The position numbers were made by a program, and so were the translations under genes. 64,000 nt of DNA from Simmondsia chinensis. Lineage: Eukaryota; Streptophyta; Magnoliopsida; Caryophyllales; Simmondsiaceae. The DNA lies in contig JAGTTD010000008.1 in NCBI GenBank assembly GCA_018398585.1, positions 7,948,501 through 8,012,500 of the forward strand. The letters run 5' to 3'. Under the pieces are notes generated by a model, which did no database searches, was not told the DNA's origin, and saw only the letters and a list, made by a program, of their open reading frames with translations. This document shows, piece after piece, positions 1 through 11,379 of this stretch (position 1 is its first letter; each line of letters begins with the position of its first letter).

Positions 1-449
1 AAAAACCCCTATCAGTAACAAGCTACCAAATTCTACCACCATATTTGGGTACCGTACATGCCCACAAAAACTTGGCGTCACCTTTTACTGCAACACTTGC
101 CAAATGCCACCCGAATATCTTACTTGACAAATCTAGAGCATAATCACTTACTATACCTATTTACCCATCTTTACTATAAGCTAACTCTCCTATGTTTATT
201 CACACTTTTTAAAATTATTTTACATCTATGCTAACATAAGCATAGGAGGAGTCATCCATGGTTGAAACTAGCAGGCTCTCTGACTATATGTTCATCTTGC
301 AAGAAATACCCTCAAATGAAGCTACCTCCCTTTCCTGCAAACTCATGTGAAAACAGTGGCCCCTTCAATGAGTAGGAGTAGCAGCTGACACTAGATTTGG
401 TATTTCTTACAAGAATTATGTGCTTTATATACTATATATATATAGAACT
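1..449. other. no gene seen
   Basis: AT-rich plant DNA. I see no reading frame with recognisable similarity, no LTR end and no RNA gene. The last bases run into the target-site duplication of the SINE that follows. Confidence 0.5.
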
Positions 450-467
450 ATTGATTGATTTTCATAT

Positions 468-633
468 GGGAAGTCCTCACCCTCAGGTTGGAGACACTGG
501 GAAACAGCCTCTCTTCAGGTTAACACCCTGAAGGGGGAAGGCTGCGTACATCCGCCCCCCCTCCCCCCCCCCCCCCCCCCCCCCGACCCTGCCTAGGCGG
601 GAGCCCTTGAGGCACTGGGTATGTTCTTTTTTT
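468..633 (+). mobile_element. Au-type SINE, copy 1
   Basis: A 166-bp insert matches the typical Au SINE body: a GGCTGCGTACATC block, a C-rich stretch, then GGCGGGAGCCCTTGAGGC, then CACTGGGTATG and a T-rich end. It is flanked by a perfect 18-bp duplication ATTGATTGATTTTCATAT (450-467 and 634-651). The head found in the 46.6 kb copy is missing, so this copy is 5' truncated. The C stretch has grown to roughly 30 bases. Au SINEs are Pol III-type retroposons mobilised in trans by LINE enzymes and are widespread in angiosperms. Confidence 0.85.
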
Positions 634-651
634 ATTGATTGATTTTCATAT

Positions 652-1110
652 TTTCTTGTCATATATTATTTAACAAATTGGCATCGAGCTTTTAGCTCAA
701 TATCCCTTATTCATCCAGTATCAGGCCAATATATGGCATTGGTAGGCAAGCTTAGATAATAATTAATCCACTTGCCTAAAGGCTCCAAGGACCTTGGTTC
801 CAACACCCATATCAACCAGGTAACCTACGATAGTGATCGGGCAGCCATTAGCCTCCACTGAGCTCGTACCCCAGGGTCAAGTGAGAATCACTCCATCGTC
901 AAACACGACACTGGCCGAGTATATACCAATGCTTGCCAAGCAATGTTAGTACTATACTTGCCATGAACAAGTGACTTCCTTGGGCCATTAAGCACACCAG
1001 GTACCCTCACCCTAGCCTTAACCTACCAAGAACCACATGTAACATACTCGCCATTAGGCCACTGAAGCCATCCAAACCATAGGGTTCCTTGATCACCGTA
1101 GGAGACATAA
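652..1110. other. no gene; possible Tat interior
   Basis: No convincing gene. On the minus strand, just inside the LTR that starts near 1115, the sequence CCTACGGTGATC resembles the CCCACCGTGGGG primer-site region of Tat-lineage elements. This stretch may therefore be the first few hundred bases of a minus-strand Tat interior, but no gag similarity is clear. An open stretch here (1023-1265, minus, 80 codons) lies partly in the LTR and has no recognisable domain. Confidence 0.35.
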
Positions 1111-1114
1111 ACTA

Positions 1115-2595
1115 GATTACTTTTTTCTCCTTTTGTCTCTTTAGAGTATGTATAGTCGCTATAAGTACAAAAATAAAACAAACATGCAAAAAGGAACTCG
1201 CAGCGACTTGGGAGCGCGTCTAATTTATGAACTACACAGGATACAGAGGTTCCTCGTAGCCGCAAAGGCTACGAAACCGACATAGCTCAGTGATGGCTCT
1301 TAAAATACTCCAATAACCCACACACCTTTTTACTATTGAGTTTTTTTAATTGTTAAGAAATACCTCAATCAATCACCTTTGGAGAGGCTTGATACTTTTG
1401 ATGAATCTGACTTCAGTTTGCAATTATAATGTGGATCCTACACTTGCTCCAATTAGGGAGACTTTAATAATATATTATTTTTGGTATTTTTAGATTCTAA
1501 TGTTTTAATAGAAAAGTAAATCGATATAGACTCGGCTCAAGCGGTAGGTTGGGTGACAGAGTGAAGCCCACGTACACCTTATCTTGTACACTTAAAAGCC
1601 AGGAACTGTGGTAGAGGCAAACTTAAGAGCTCAATAGTCCACTTATAAGATTGAGTCTACAGATTTTTAGGCCTAGCACCCTTGACTTGTAATAACTCGA
1701 ATGAGTTGCTTGACAAGTTTTAGGTTGAGCGAACCATATTTGGTTCATTGGATTAGGACCAATGTAAGCAAGGTCTAGCCTTGGTCGTCAAAGACATGAA
1801 AGGATGACTCAAACCCTAATTCACTTGACTTATCAAGCTATGCCACCAGTGTTAAGACCAATGTCATCAAACTCAAGACTTAGCCATCAAAGCCTTAAAC
1901 TAATGACTCAATTCTCAATCAGTCGATTGTGGGAACAGATTTAAACCAGAGAGTACATATTGGAAACTCGGAGATTGTGTTACCTCGAAGAAAGTAAAAC
2001 AAGTTACAAGCTTTGCTATGCTAGGTTAGGCTAAGTTACGCTAATCCTAAGGGTAACGCACAAGTGTGCTGTAAAAAAAACTCGAAGAAGTTTTGTGATA
2101 TGGGTGCTGAACACTTTCCAATGACAATATTGTCTCTTATTTGTAGAACTAAGAAATAACTGCTACATCTTGAAAACTTGGCATATCTACTCCACTTTGG
2201 CCTCCATATTACTTTCCCGCACTGAAATGACGTTGGATGTGCTTAAACACACATGATCGAGGTTCTTCCAGATGCTTCTCGCCCATCTGCTTCATTTTGG
2301 ATATGCTCGAGATCGACATTCCTTCATATGGGCTTCAAATAACTACCTCAAGCTTGGAAAGTAGTTTTCTTGGTAGTTCCTCGAGCTCAAGCCCCTTTTA
2401 ACCCTTTAGCCACCTTGAATGGCTATTAATCGTTTAAGGGCTTTTAACTCCTTAAGGAGCTGACTTGAGACACTATTATTTTTATTTCTAAAGGCCATGC
2501 TAGCCTTGAGTATGGCCCCATGTGACAAGCACGTGTCCTTTTATCCTTCAACCACATTGTCACAACTCCCTCGAGTTTGGGGTGTAAACAACTAA
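1115..2595 (-). repeat. LTR of the Tat-like family, minus strand
   Basis: Read on the minus strand, this follows the LTR of the large Tat element (13.6-35.6 kb) block by block but diverged: a start GTTTACACCCC at about 2590, the CACACTTGTGC block followed by CTTAGG and TAGC-rich repeats near 2030-2060, the block holding TTGGTCCTAATC, the block TTGTCAAG and ACTCATT, and the end block around 1120-1230. It could be a solo LTR or the 5' LTR of an element whose interior is to the left. No matching TSD was found. Confidence 0.65.
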
Positions 2596-2844
2596 GGCGG
2601 TGGAGAATTGGTTAGTGCGGAGAGCCTTACTTTGGTGGTCAAGTACACTACTTGCCAATGCAACTCCAGCTGTACACTCACCTACCTTCTTTGAATAACT
2701 AGGAAGTACTCAGGTTGGGCTAATTATGATACCGAGAATTATATTGCTGGTCATGTATATTACTCACCAATCATAAATCTAGAGGCCTAAAACACAAAAT
2801 GCCCTAAGCTATAACAAACGAAAATAGCCCGAAAGCATGTAGAG

Positions 2845-3036
2845 TGTGAAATAAGGAAATTGTATTTTGATGAATAATATAATGAGGTTACAATATGACT
2901 ATACATAGAGAATACAATAGTAGAGAAAAGATTAAAATAACCCTAACTAGATAATACAAATGTAAATCTAGATATACATATAGGATATAATTCATAATCA
3001 ATGGCCATAATAGATATAGGTCTAGATACTCTAATA
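2845..3036 (-). repeat. Copia-1 3' LTR
   Basis: It shares the block from TGTGAAATAAGGAAATTG through the GATATACA motif with 6860-6993, with few differences. In element orientation it begins TATTAGAGTATC, directly after a purine tract TTGAGGGGGCA (3037-3047), and ends in TTTCACA. Both borders agree with those of Copia-2. Confidence 0.75.
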
Positions 3037-3052
3037 TGCCCCCTCAATCTGA

Positions 3053-4480
3053 ATGGGGTGGGCCCACATGAAGACTGCTCTTATGGTAGTGGAACCTATC
3101 AAGGGAAAGACCCTTAGTGAAGATATCAACAATCTGACGAGCAGTAGGAGTGTATCGAACCTGGAGATCGCCTTTGAGAACTTTCTCCTAAACATAGTGG
3201 AAATCCACATCTACATGCTTGCTTCTATCATTATACACAAGATTTGAAGCTAAGTACGAGGCAGAGACATTATCACAGAATACCACAATAAGACCAGAAT
3301 GTCGAAGGCCAAGGTCGCGCATTAGATACCGAACCCAATCACTCTAAGCTACATCTTGAGCTGCAACACGATATTTAGACTCTATAGTGGACTTGGCAAC
3401 AGTGTGTTGTTTCTTAGCACGCTAAGAGATAAGATTGGAACCAAGAAATAGAGCATAATCTGTGGTGAAACGATGAGTGTCGGGACAAACACCCCAATCT
3501 GCATCAGTAAAAGCTACTATGGTTGTACATGAACCAGGAAGAATGGATAGACCATGGTCGGGAGTGCTTTTGAGGTAACGTAGGATCCACTTCACAACCT
3601 GCCAATGACAAGATCTACGAGCATACATGAACTGAGAAACTAGGTTTACAGCATAGCATATATCAGGACGAGTCATAGTCAGATATTGAAGTGCCCTAAC
3701 AGCACTCCTAGACTCGGTGGGGTCTGCAAAGAGATCCCCTTCACTTAGAGATAAGTGGATACGAGCAGGTAATGGTGTTTTAATAGGTTTAGCACTGTGC
3801 ATATCGAGTTTGGTGAGTAGGTTGACGGTATGTTTGAGTTGAGATAGAAATAGGCCAGTGGGGCTGCATTTAGTCGCAATAATGAGGAAGTAGTGTAGGG
3901 GACCGAGGTCCTTCATTGCAAACTGAGTAGAAAGGGTATTGATAAAGTTATCAATGGAAGATGTGTTAGTCCTAGTTAAAATTATATCATCCACATAAAG
4001 TAAAAGACAAATGAGATCACAGGAAGTGCAATATATGAATAAAGATGGGCCAACCTTGCTACAAATGAACCCAAAACTAAATAAGAAAGAACTAAACCTC
4101 TGGAACCAAGCCCGAGGAGCTTTTTTAAGGCCATATAAGGCCTTACTCAAGTGACAAACATGATTAGGGTACTTGAGATGAATGAATCCCCGTGGTTGAC
4201 GCATGTATACTTCTTTCTTTAAAAATTGATGTAGGAATGCATTTTTGACATCAAGTTGTTGTATAGGCCATGCATTTGTGATTGCAAGTGGAAGAATAAA
4301 GCGAATAGTGGGAGGTTTGATAGGACAAAAGGTTTTCTTATAGTCAATACCCTTAGGCTGATGAAAACCTTGAATGACCAATCGAGCCTTAAACCGCTCA
4401 ACAGAACCATCCGCTTTATACTTCAACCAGTATTTCCAAGTACTTCCTATAAGATTTTTACTCAGTTCATAAGGAACTAA
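3053..4480 (-). pseudogene. Copia-1 reverse transcriptase and RNase H
   Basis: An open stretch at 3422-4426 (334 codons) holds the copia reverse transcriptase: LDVKNAFLH, then ALYGLKKAPRAWFQRF, then the catalytic LLLYVDDIIL, then MKDLGPLHYFL and MTRPDICYAVN. RNase H begins with FTDADWGV. It continues left to about 3053 beyond a stop, with the CDNVSASYLAS stretch and a KHVDVDFHYV block visible in broken frame. The enzyme would copy element RNA in the virus-like particle. The YVDD motif is present but the frame is interrupted on both sides, so it is a relic. Confidence 0.85.
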
Positions 4481-4536
4481 ATCCCAAGTGTGATTTTGAA
4501 TTAAGCATTAAATTCCTCATCCATAGCTCCTTACCA

Positions 4537-5560
4537 TTAAGGGTTCTTTACTGCCTGTGAATAGCATGTGGGTTCTTGAATTACAGTGATAGAAGAGAGC
4601 GAAAGAGGATATTTTGGTTTTCGTATTCCATGTTTTAACCTCATTTGCGTAGGATGGACATTGGTAGATGACACCGATGTGGGGTTCGCACTTGTTGGGA
4701 CAGGGTTGCTACTAATGGTGTCAGCTAAGGCACTGGTGAGATCGAGGATAGGGGAGGGGAGGTCCTGATCTGAATCAGAATGTTGAGTGACTGGATCAGG
4801 CTTGGTGGGGCAGTCAGGTATGTTTACATCAAAGCACTCGGGCAAGGGACAGGTAAGGCCGGAAGCAGTTTGGGTAGGTGGGAAAAGTTGCGGGGTAGGC
4901 GGACTAATATGGTTACTCCAGATCGACGCTATGGGGACAGGTTGACTTAGGTAAGATTGGTCAATTCTTAGTGGAGCAAGGACAAGGGGAAGGGGAATCG
5001 GAAGGGACATTGTGATATTGTTCGAGGACACAACCATGTTTGACGACACAAGGTCAAGATAGGGAAAACGAGACTCATCAAAACGAACATGACGACTCAC
5101 ATATATACGACCAGTTTTAGGGTCAAGGCATCGAAACCCTTTGTGACGAGCTGCATAGCCAAGAAAAACACAGAGAATAGACCGTGGGACTAATTTATGA
5201 GGGGCACAAAGTGTGAGGTTAGGATAACATGTACACCTAAAGACACAAAAACAATTGTAGTCGGGGTTGGTTTTAAAACCTTTTTCAAAAGGAGAAGAGT
5301 TTGACAAAACAAGTGTTGGAAGTCGATTTATTGTGTAGCAAGCAGTACAAAATGCATCACCCCAAAAATGAAATGGAAGTTTGGATTGAATTAGTAGCGT
5401 CTATGCCATTACACTTAAATGTCAATTCTTGCGTTCCGCCACCCCATTTTGTTGTGGGGTATAAGGACATGATAGGCGGAAGTGAATACCATGAGATTTG
5501 CAAACAGAATTCATCCGTAGATGATCGTATTCCCAGGCTAAGGGTGCCGATACTATCCTT
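4537..5560 (-). pseudogene. Copia-1 integrase, C-terminal part
   Basis: The stretch at about 5425-5530 encodes SHGIHFRLSCPYTPQQNGVAERKN, the end of the catalytic core carrying its final Glu. The 256-codon frame at 4537-5307 then gives the C-terminal region with FRCTCYPNLT, a CVFLGYAARHKGFRC block and the DPKTGRIYVSRHVRFDE motif. A proline/serine-rich linker towards the reverse transcriptase follows. The N-terminal HHCC finger and the first two catalytic Asp residues are absent because of the internal deletion. Confidence 0.8.
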
Positions 5561-6821
5561 GATTTCGAGATCTGCCGCCTCATCCACCATGGCGGTTGTT
5601 TTGTCGTCCACTTCCACCTCGACCATGACCTCCTCGAGCTCAGTTGTTTCCCTGGGGACATGTACCTGTAGCAACTAGAGCATGACTAGGATCAGTAGTA
5701 GTGCAGATACCGTATCAGTTAACGGATGCCTCTTCATTAATAAGATCGATTTTCAATTGCTCAAAACTAACCTCGATGATGTGCGAACAAAGGTACTAAT
5801 GGCAGCGTACTCAAGGGAAGACCAAATAGGCCATGATGAACAAGTTCTCAATTAGAGACAGAAGAGTCAATGGCAGCCAAGTCATCAGCAATTGATTTAA
5901 GCTCAGAAAGATACGTCTCCATACTCTTGTTGTCTTTCCAAAGTAGAGTTAATTGCGACCCCAAGTCAAACTCCTGGAGTGATCTTGAAAGCATTTGGCC
6001 AAGGCATCCCACATAACTTTAGAGGTGGGTTAGCAAATTACATCATTAAGGATAGGGCAAGATAAAGTAACAGCAATACAAGATCGAAGGCTTTGGTCCG
6101 TACGTATCCAAGTTAGATATTCTAGGTTAATATTGGGGGTTCCATCAGGAGTAATTGAATAAGTAGAGGGACATGGGTATGTACCATCAATATACCCTAA
6201 GATTTGATGAGCTACTAAAATCATGTCAAATTGTTCACGCCGTGCAAGGTAATCAGTGGTATTTTCCAATTTCACCGTAATAACTTGTGAAATATTAGAA
6301 AGAGGTAGCAAAAAAGAAGGGGATACCGATCTTACAGATGTAGAGGAGAGAGAGAGGGAAGAGGGTGACATCACCGATTTGGGGAAGGCTGAGGCTGGTA
6401 CTGATGGGAGGGTGGTGGTCGTCGGCGCCGCTAGAGAGAAGCCAGAGAAGGGGAGACCCAGTGGTGGTTGTTGTGGTGGTGTGTGGGTCACACTTGGTGG
6501 GGAGAGAGAGGGAAGTGGGACGCCAGAGAACAGCAGTGGCGGGGCCACGGTATGATCTAGGGAGGACGATCGCGTAGTTGACGACGACACAGGGGAGAGC
6601 GAACCGGTGGTGGATGCAAACATGGGAGAACGCACTTGTTGCAGGGGAGGGAACTTGACGAAGGAGGGCGACGTCGGGGCAGATGCCGGTGTCGGGTCTC
6701 CAGGATTGCGGGGCAACCAAAGGAGGGGTGGTAGCGGCGGCTGCGGCTGGGTGGTGGCTAGGGTAAGGGTTAGAGTTTGGGGCTGCCATTGACGAGGGAG
6801 AAAAGTATAGAATTTAGGCAT
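5560..6821 (-). pseudogene. Copia-1 gag relic
   Basis: The frame 6030-6821 starts with a Pro/Thr/Ser-rich N-terminus. It reaches a gag (UBN2-type) core with the residues VKLENTTDYLARREQFDMI and ILGYIDGTYP. Downstream pieces in other frames continue as FEQLKIDLINEEA near 5745-5775 and a Gly/Arg-rich tail recognisable only in shifted frame. A second frame (6295-6789) begins MAAPNSNP and may hold the true start, which implies a frameshift. Gag would form the particle shell. The gene stops at the deletion junction near 5520-5580. Confidence 0.75.
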
Positions 6822-6847
6822 TTTTTTTTATTTTTTTTATTAAAATT

Positions 6848-6859
6848 GCTCTAATATCA
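6848..6859 (-). other. Copia-1 primer-binding site
   Basis: On the minus strand this reads TGATATTAGAGC, two transitions away from TGGTATCAGAGC, the complement of the initiator-methionine tRNA 3' end. It abuts the LTR end TTTCACA, which fixes the element's orientation and the inner 5' LTR border. Confidence 0.8.
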
Positions 6860-6993
6860 TGTGAAATAAGGAAATTGTATTTTGATAAATAATATAATGA
6901 GGTTACAGTATGACTATATATAGAGAATACAATAGTAGAGAAAAGACTAAAATAACCCGAACTAGATAATACAAATATAAATCCGGATATACA
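6860..6993 (-). repeat. Copia-1 5' LTR, partial
   Basis: About 134 bp match the 3' LTR. Beyond the GATATACA motif the two copies stop resembling each other, so the first 50-60 bp of this LTR appear lost or replaced. The pentamer TAGAG flanks the left end of the element (2840-2844) and recurs at 7026-7030, but with the border missing this is not safe evidence for a TSD. Confidence 0.65.
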
Positions 6994-7892
6994 AGCAGAC
7001 TGTAAGTGATAATTTGGATAGGATGTAGAGGTCGAATTTGGACAAAAGAGGTGGGGCCAGGTAAGGCTATTGGGATTGCATAGAATGGTCTGGCAATCCA
7101 CAAGTAATGTAGAGGTCGAGGAAGATACCTGCAAACAGTCTTGGATCGGACCAACCCAATTTTAATCAATCCAGTCTAAAGCCTCATAATTTCATATAGT
7201 TCGGTCTTCGGTCTCTAGTCTGGTTTGGTTACATCCCATCATGGACCAATTTGCACCCCTAGGCCATATAATGGTGACAACCATGAGTCTTCGCGCAGTT
7301 TTACTCGGTGAGTTTAGGGAAGGTTCAGTTCATTTGGGCCCTTTATCAATTGGGCCAGATTTGTTGTGCTCAATTTAGGCTTTTCCAGGGCCTTTTTATA
7401 ATTAAGCATACTTTGTTTTAGAATTTAGTCTATAATTACCCCATTTTACATAGTAATGACCGATTTACATTATTTTCGGCAACACCAATTCTCATTCTAA
7501 TAACAAATGTCAATTGTAAAGGAAAAAAATTACTATCCCTAAAATCAAAAATCATAGAATAATTATTCGACAATTACTGTATATATACCACAATATTTCA
7601 AATGGAATTAGATCAAATATAGGAAAACTATTTTTTTTTCAAAAAATAAAACTTACACTGTTTAAAGTGGAAATAATATTGTTGGATTAATGTGATGTTA
7701 ATAAAATAACAAGGACATAATTCATTGAACCAATTTTGTAACTACTACTGTAATTCTAAAATTCAAAAGATTTAATTTCAAGAAGTTCGCCACAAAACTA
7801 TGGATTAATAAGTTAAATAGTTTTGGATATATCCAAGAGCAGACAGGAGAGTAAAAAGATAAGAACCTCACACAAAATAATAAAAATGAGTG
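6994..7892. other. no gene seen
   Basis: AT-rich sequence between the two copia elements. A short phrase, TGTAGAGGTCGA, occurs twice (about 7024 and 7109). The few open stretches (up to about 106 codons near 6814-7134) have no domain and partly overlap the Copia-1 LTR, so I do not call them genes. Confidence 0.5.
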
Positions 7893-7897
7893 GTACT

Positions 7898-8074
7898 TAT
7901 TAGAGTAGTCAATATTCTGGTATAGGAAAGTTTTAGGCAATATTAGGATAGCTAATATCAAGGGATTTCCCTATCTAATTGATTCTCTTCCTTTCCCTAT
8001 ATATAGGGAGGCATGTACTTCACTCTATTCAATTCAATCAATATAATTCTAGAGGTGTTTCTTATATTTTCTCA
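7898..8074 (+). repeat. Copia-2 5' LTR
   Basis: Matches 12934-13113 nearly throughout. Starts TATTAGAGTAGTCAATATTC directly after the GTACT duplication and ends in TTTTCTCA. A TATA-like CTATATATAGGG at about 7997-8008 is placed as the Pol II promoter. The same TATTAG start is seen in Copia-1, so the usual TG appears changed to TA family-wide. Confidence 0.85.
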
Positions 8075-8086
8075 TAGTATCAGAGC
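8075..8086 (+). other. Copia-2 primer-binding site
   Basis: TAGTATCAGAGC sits immediately after the 5' LTR and differs by one base from the initiator-methionine tRNA complement TGGTATCAGAGC. Confidence 0.85.
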
Positions 8087-8179
8087 CACTTTCTTATTGA
8101 AACTAGTGATCTCGATCCTCTTCTATTTCTTTAATTTGCTGCATATTCATTTTCTTTCTCTTTATTTTTTTTTTTCTAA

Positions 8180-9683
8180 TTGAGGCTCACGACAGAAACC
8201 CCAACCCCAACTCCAACTCCAACTCCAACTCCAACCCCAACCCCATTGGCCCACGACCGTCCGTCTCTCTAGGCCTCGCCGGTCAGGGTGTCGTGGACAG
8301 CGCTTCTGCCACTACCCTAGTGGCCGGATAGCCCTCCAATCAATCCCCCCCCCCCCCCCCCCCCCCCCCCCTCACCCCTCCACCCTGAACGTCGGTAGTG
8401 CCCGATCCCGTCCATATCGGAGCCCCTGCCGTCGTTTCCTCTCTCCCTGGCAACCTGGATGCCGGTGCCGCCATCTCCGGCCATCCATTGCCCTTTCGGA
8501 GGCCAACAGTGTCCCCAATCCTTTCGGGCATCCCACATCGCTCGCCCCTGCCACACCTCAACATCGGCAACGGCACCCCGAGCCTCTCTCTGTTCGGTGA
8601 TGTCGCTGGCTCCTCCCCTGCTACTGGTGTTGCAGCTGCCCCAACCCACCACTCATATGGGTTCGGATTTCCTCCATCTCAATCTTTCTTGCTTCCTTTA
8701 TCTGATATTACCAATATATTTACAATAAAACTAGAGCAAACAACCGATTAGCCCGCCTGGCGGGAACAATTTTACATGATTTTGGCTGCAAATCAAGTCT
8801 TGGGTTTCATTGATGGTTCCTACCCCTGCCCCCCAACTTCTAGAACAAACTCTCTCGGTCAAAATGACCCAAACTCTGAATATCTAGCATGGGTAAGAAC
8901 AGACTAGACCCTACGATCTTGTATTGCTGCCACACTCTCCCGATCTCTTCTAAATGACATTGTCCGTCAACCGACCTCTAAATCCATATGGGATGCCCTT
9001 GCTAAGCGATTTAGGGACCACTTCATGGCCAAGAAATTTGACCTTAGATCCCAAATCACACCCATAAGAAAGATGGAAAAATAATGGACGTTTATCTCAC
9101 CGAACTAAAATCAATGGCCGATGACCTCACCGCCATAGGTTGCCCTATATCGACTAGAGAACTCACTCATTATGCGCTTTTTGGACTTCCGCCTGAATAT
9201 GCAACTTTTTCAACTTTTATAAGAAGCACCTCTCCCTCTTTAGATTTTGAAAAACTCAAAACCGCTCTCTTAAATGAAGAGGCTGTTCATAATCGCTACC
9301 AAGCTCGCACTAACCCTAACCCCAGTCATGCCTTAGTTGCTACAGGAATAGGTAACACAGCACAAAGCCATGGCCGCGGAGGTCGTGGACGAGGTCGAGG
9401 ATGCAACAAAGGTCATGGGGGTCGAGGGGGCCGTAATGGGAACCAAGGACAGCCACCGCATAACCATTCAGGACATCCCCTCGCTGGTCAGTATGGAAAT
9501 GCACCAACACTCCTTCTCACTGGGCTAGGCCGAATAGCTCACCATCCATTGCCTCAGGCGTACTTGGTCCAGCACCTCCCTTCTGCCAGATCTGCTCCCA
9601 AGTTGGGCATCCTGCTCTCTCATGCCCACACCGGTTCGACTCCAACTCCTACCCTGATCCCTCTCAATCCTTCTCCGCTATGA
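8180..9683 (+). pseudogene. Copia-2 gag relic
   Basis: The frame starts in a leader with a CCAACT-type hexamer repeat (about 8200-8245) that would encode Asn-Pro/Asn-Ser repeats. It then passes a C-homopolymer (about 8347-8371). The gag core is seen as FTIKLEQTTD up to a stop at 8749-8751, continues in the same frame (WREQFYMILAANQVLGFIDG), and meets a second stop near 8910. After a frame change near 9080 comes MDVYLTELKSMADDL, FEKLKTALLNEEA and a Gly/Arg-rich RGGRGRGRG tail. Gag would build the particle; this copy cannot make a full product. Confidence 0.85.
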
Positions 9684-9874
9684 CCATAGGGGACTCTAAT
9701 GACTACAACTGGTATCCAGATTCTGGCGCATCCAACCACATGAGACCACAAGTAGGTACTCTCTGTAACCTTCTTCCATATAAGGGTCATAAACATGTAC
9801 TCATTGGAGATGGTGCTTTATTACCCATTACTCATGTTTTTTCTTTTATTATTAACACAGATCCAAGCCCCTAA
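9584..9874 (+). pseudogene. Copia-2 zinc knuckle and protease
   Basis: A CX2CX4HX4C knuckle, CQICSQVGHPALSC (9584-9625), binds RNA in the family. In the same frame, after SFSAMTIGDS, the aspartic protease active site WYPDSGASNHM follows, then LIGDGALLPI. The frame ends at 9874, and the continuing protein resumes at 9892 in another frame. The catalytic Asp-Ser-Gly is intact. Confidence 0.85.
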
Positions 9875-9891
9875 AACTAAACGATGTATTC

Positions 9892-10975
9892 TTGGTTCCA
9901 CAACTAACTCACAATCTCCTCTCTATTAAAAAATTATGCCAAGATAACAATTGTACAGTTAAATTTGATGTGGATCGTTTTTGTGTTGAGGACAAAGCTA
10001 CAGCGACGCCCCTTCTTCAAGTGCACAGTAATAGACCACTCTATAACTTCTGCCCCCACATGATTGAACTCATGGCTCAAGCACGCTCAGGCACCCTTTG
10101 GCATCAACACTTAGGACACCTAAGTAGTCATATTTTAAACATTGTATGTAAGCGGAACACTATTCCCTCCTCCCTTTTTCAAGTATTTGTCGCATTTGTT
10201 GTTTAGGCAAGGCTCATCGCTTACCGTTTGAACGAGTAATTCACACTACTAATGCGCCTTTAAAAATAATTCACTCTGATGTGTGGCAATCTCCCATGCA
10301 TTCTACTTCTACTTATAAATGCTATGTTATTTTGGTGGATGATTTTTGCGCTTTACTTGGCTCTATCCAATGCAGAACAAATCTAAAGTGTATGACCACT
10401 TTACCACTTTCAAAAACCTCATTGAAAACCAAGTTAACTCAACAATCAAAATCTTCCAAAGTGATGGTGGACAAGAATTTGATGGCAAACGTATGGCTAG
10501 CCTCTATTGTAGCTATGGCATACATTTTCGTCTTTCGTGTCCTGATACTCCACAACAAAATGGAGTGGCAGAACGAAAGCACCGCCATTTGCTTGAAATG
10601 AAACACACACTCTTAATTCAAGCAAATTTACTCTATAGGTTTTGGGATGATGTTGTTTGTACCGCATGTTTTATCATAAATAGCCTCCCAACCCCTCTTT
10701 TAAAGAACTCTTCAACAAACTTCTGGATTTCAAACTCTTTTGTGTTTTTGGGTGCGAATGTTACCCCAACCTCACCCCTTGTGTTATTCACAAATTGGAG
10801 CCTCGTTCTACACCTTGCATTTTCTTGGGATATGTTGCCCGGTACAAAGGTTATCGATGTATTGACCCCAAAACAAATCAAATTTACATTAATTGATATG
10901 TTATATTCAATGAGCAAAGCTTCCCATATCACGAATTAACTCATGATTCATTGTCCACCAACTCACAATCTCGCT
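9892..10975 (+). pseudogene. Copia-2 integrase region
   Basis: The GAG-pre-integrase segment reads LTHNLLSIKKLCQDN and then WHQHLGHLSSH. The finger is completed in a shifted frame by CRICCLGKAH (about 10189). The catalytic core has IIHSDVWQSP (first Asp, about 10270), FQSDGGQEFDG (second Asp, about 10452) and TPQQNGVAERKHRHLLE (final Glu, about 10560). The C-terminal part follows to about 10975 in broken frames. Integrase would insert the cDNA. All three catalytic acidic residues are present but the frame is split at least three times. Confidence 0.85.
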
Positions 10976-11379
10976 TAATTCACCTACCTCCCCTAGTCCA
11001 GGTAACCACCACGCATTCAAGGGTACATCCCACAAGGGGGTACCCATCCCGCAACCCGAACAGTAACCTTTTAACGCTTCCCCTCCGGCCCTCAACCCCC
11101 AGCACCCCTACAAAACAGGGGCCCCTTGCTAAGGACCTTCCCCACCCCAACCACCTAACCCCACCAACCCGACAACCCCAAACCCCCCTGTCAATCCTGA
11201 CAGCCCCACCTCGAGAACTGACGGTGGGTCTTCGACTGCTGCAGAACCAAACCCACACCCACCAGCCACCAACCCGAACAACAGTGAGCCTCTGATCACT
11301 GTTAACACAAACATACACCCAATGGGCACTCGACTTAAAGATGGGATTCGCAAAACTAAATATCCTTTGTCCTTAACAT

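Larger units (their letters stand above)
2845..6993 (-). mobile_element. Copia-1: internally deleted Ty1/copia element
   Basis: A minus-strand copia element. From right to left it has a partial 5' LTR, an iMet-type primer site, gag, a shortened integrase, reverse transcriptase and RNase H, a purine tract and a 3' LTR. It is closely related to Copia-2 (7.9-13.1 kb): both proteins share stretches such as FKARLV.QGFHQ and LLLYVDDIIL. Zinc knuckle, protease, GAG-pre-integrase and most of the integrase core are missing between gag and the end of integrase. All frames carry stops or shifts, so it is dead. Confidence 0.85.

Noticed and set aside
6256..6792. Plus-strand open frames over the Copia-1 gag start
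   Set aside because: They are mirror frames of the GC-rich, Pro/Thr-rich minus-strand gag leader and have no similarity of their own.
7026..7030. TAGAG as the right target duplication of Copia-1
   Set aside because: The 5' LTR has lost its outer end, so the pentamer cannot be tied to a border; chance match is likely.
8317..8652. Minus-strand Gly-rich frames opposite the Copia-2 leader
   Set aside because: They are shadows of the C homopolymer and the Pro/Thr-rich gag leader on the plus strand.
10951..11353. Overlapping open frames on both strands between integrase and reverse transcriptase of Copia-2
   Set aside because: This is the Pro/Thr-rich linker of copia pol; its CA-rich composition opens several frames by chance.
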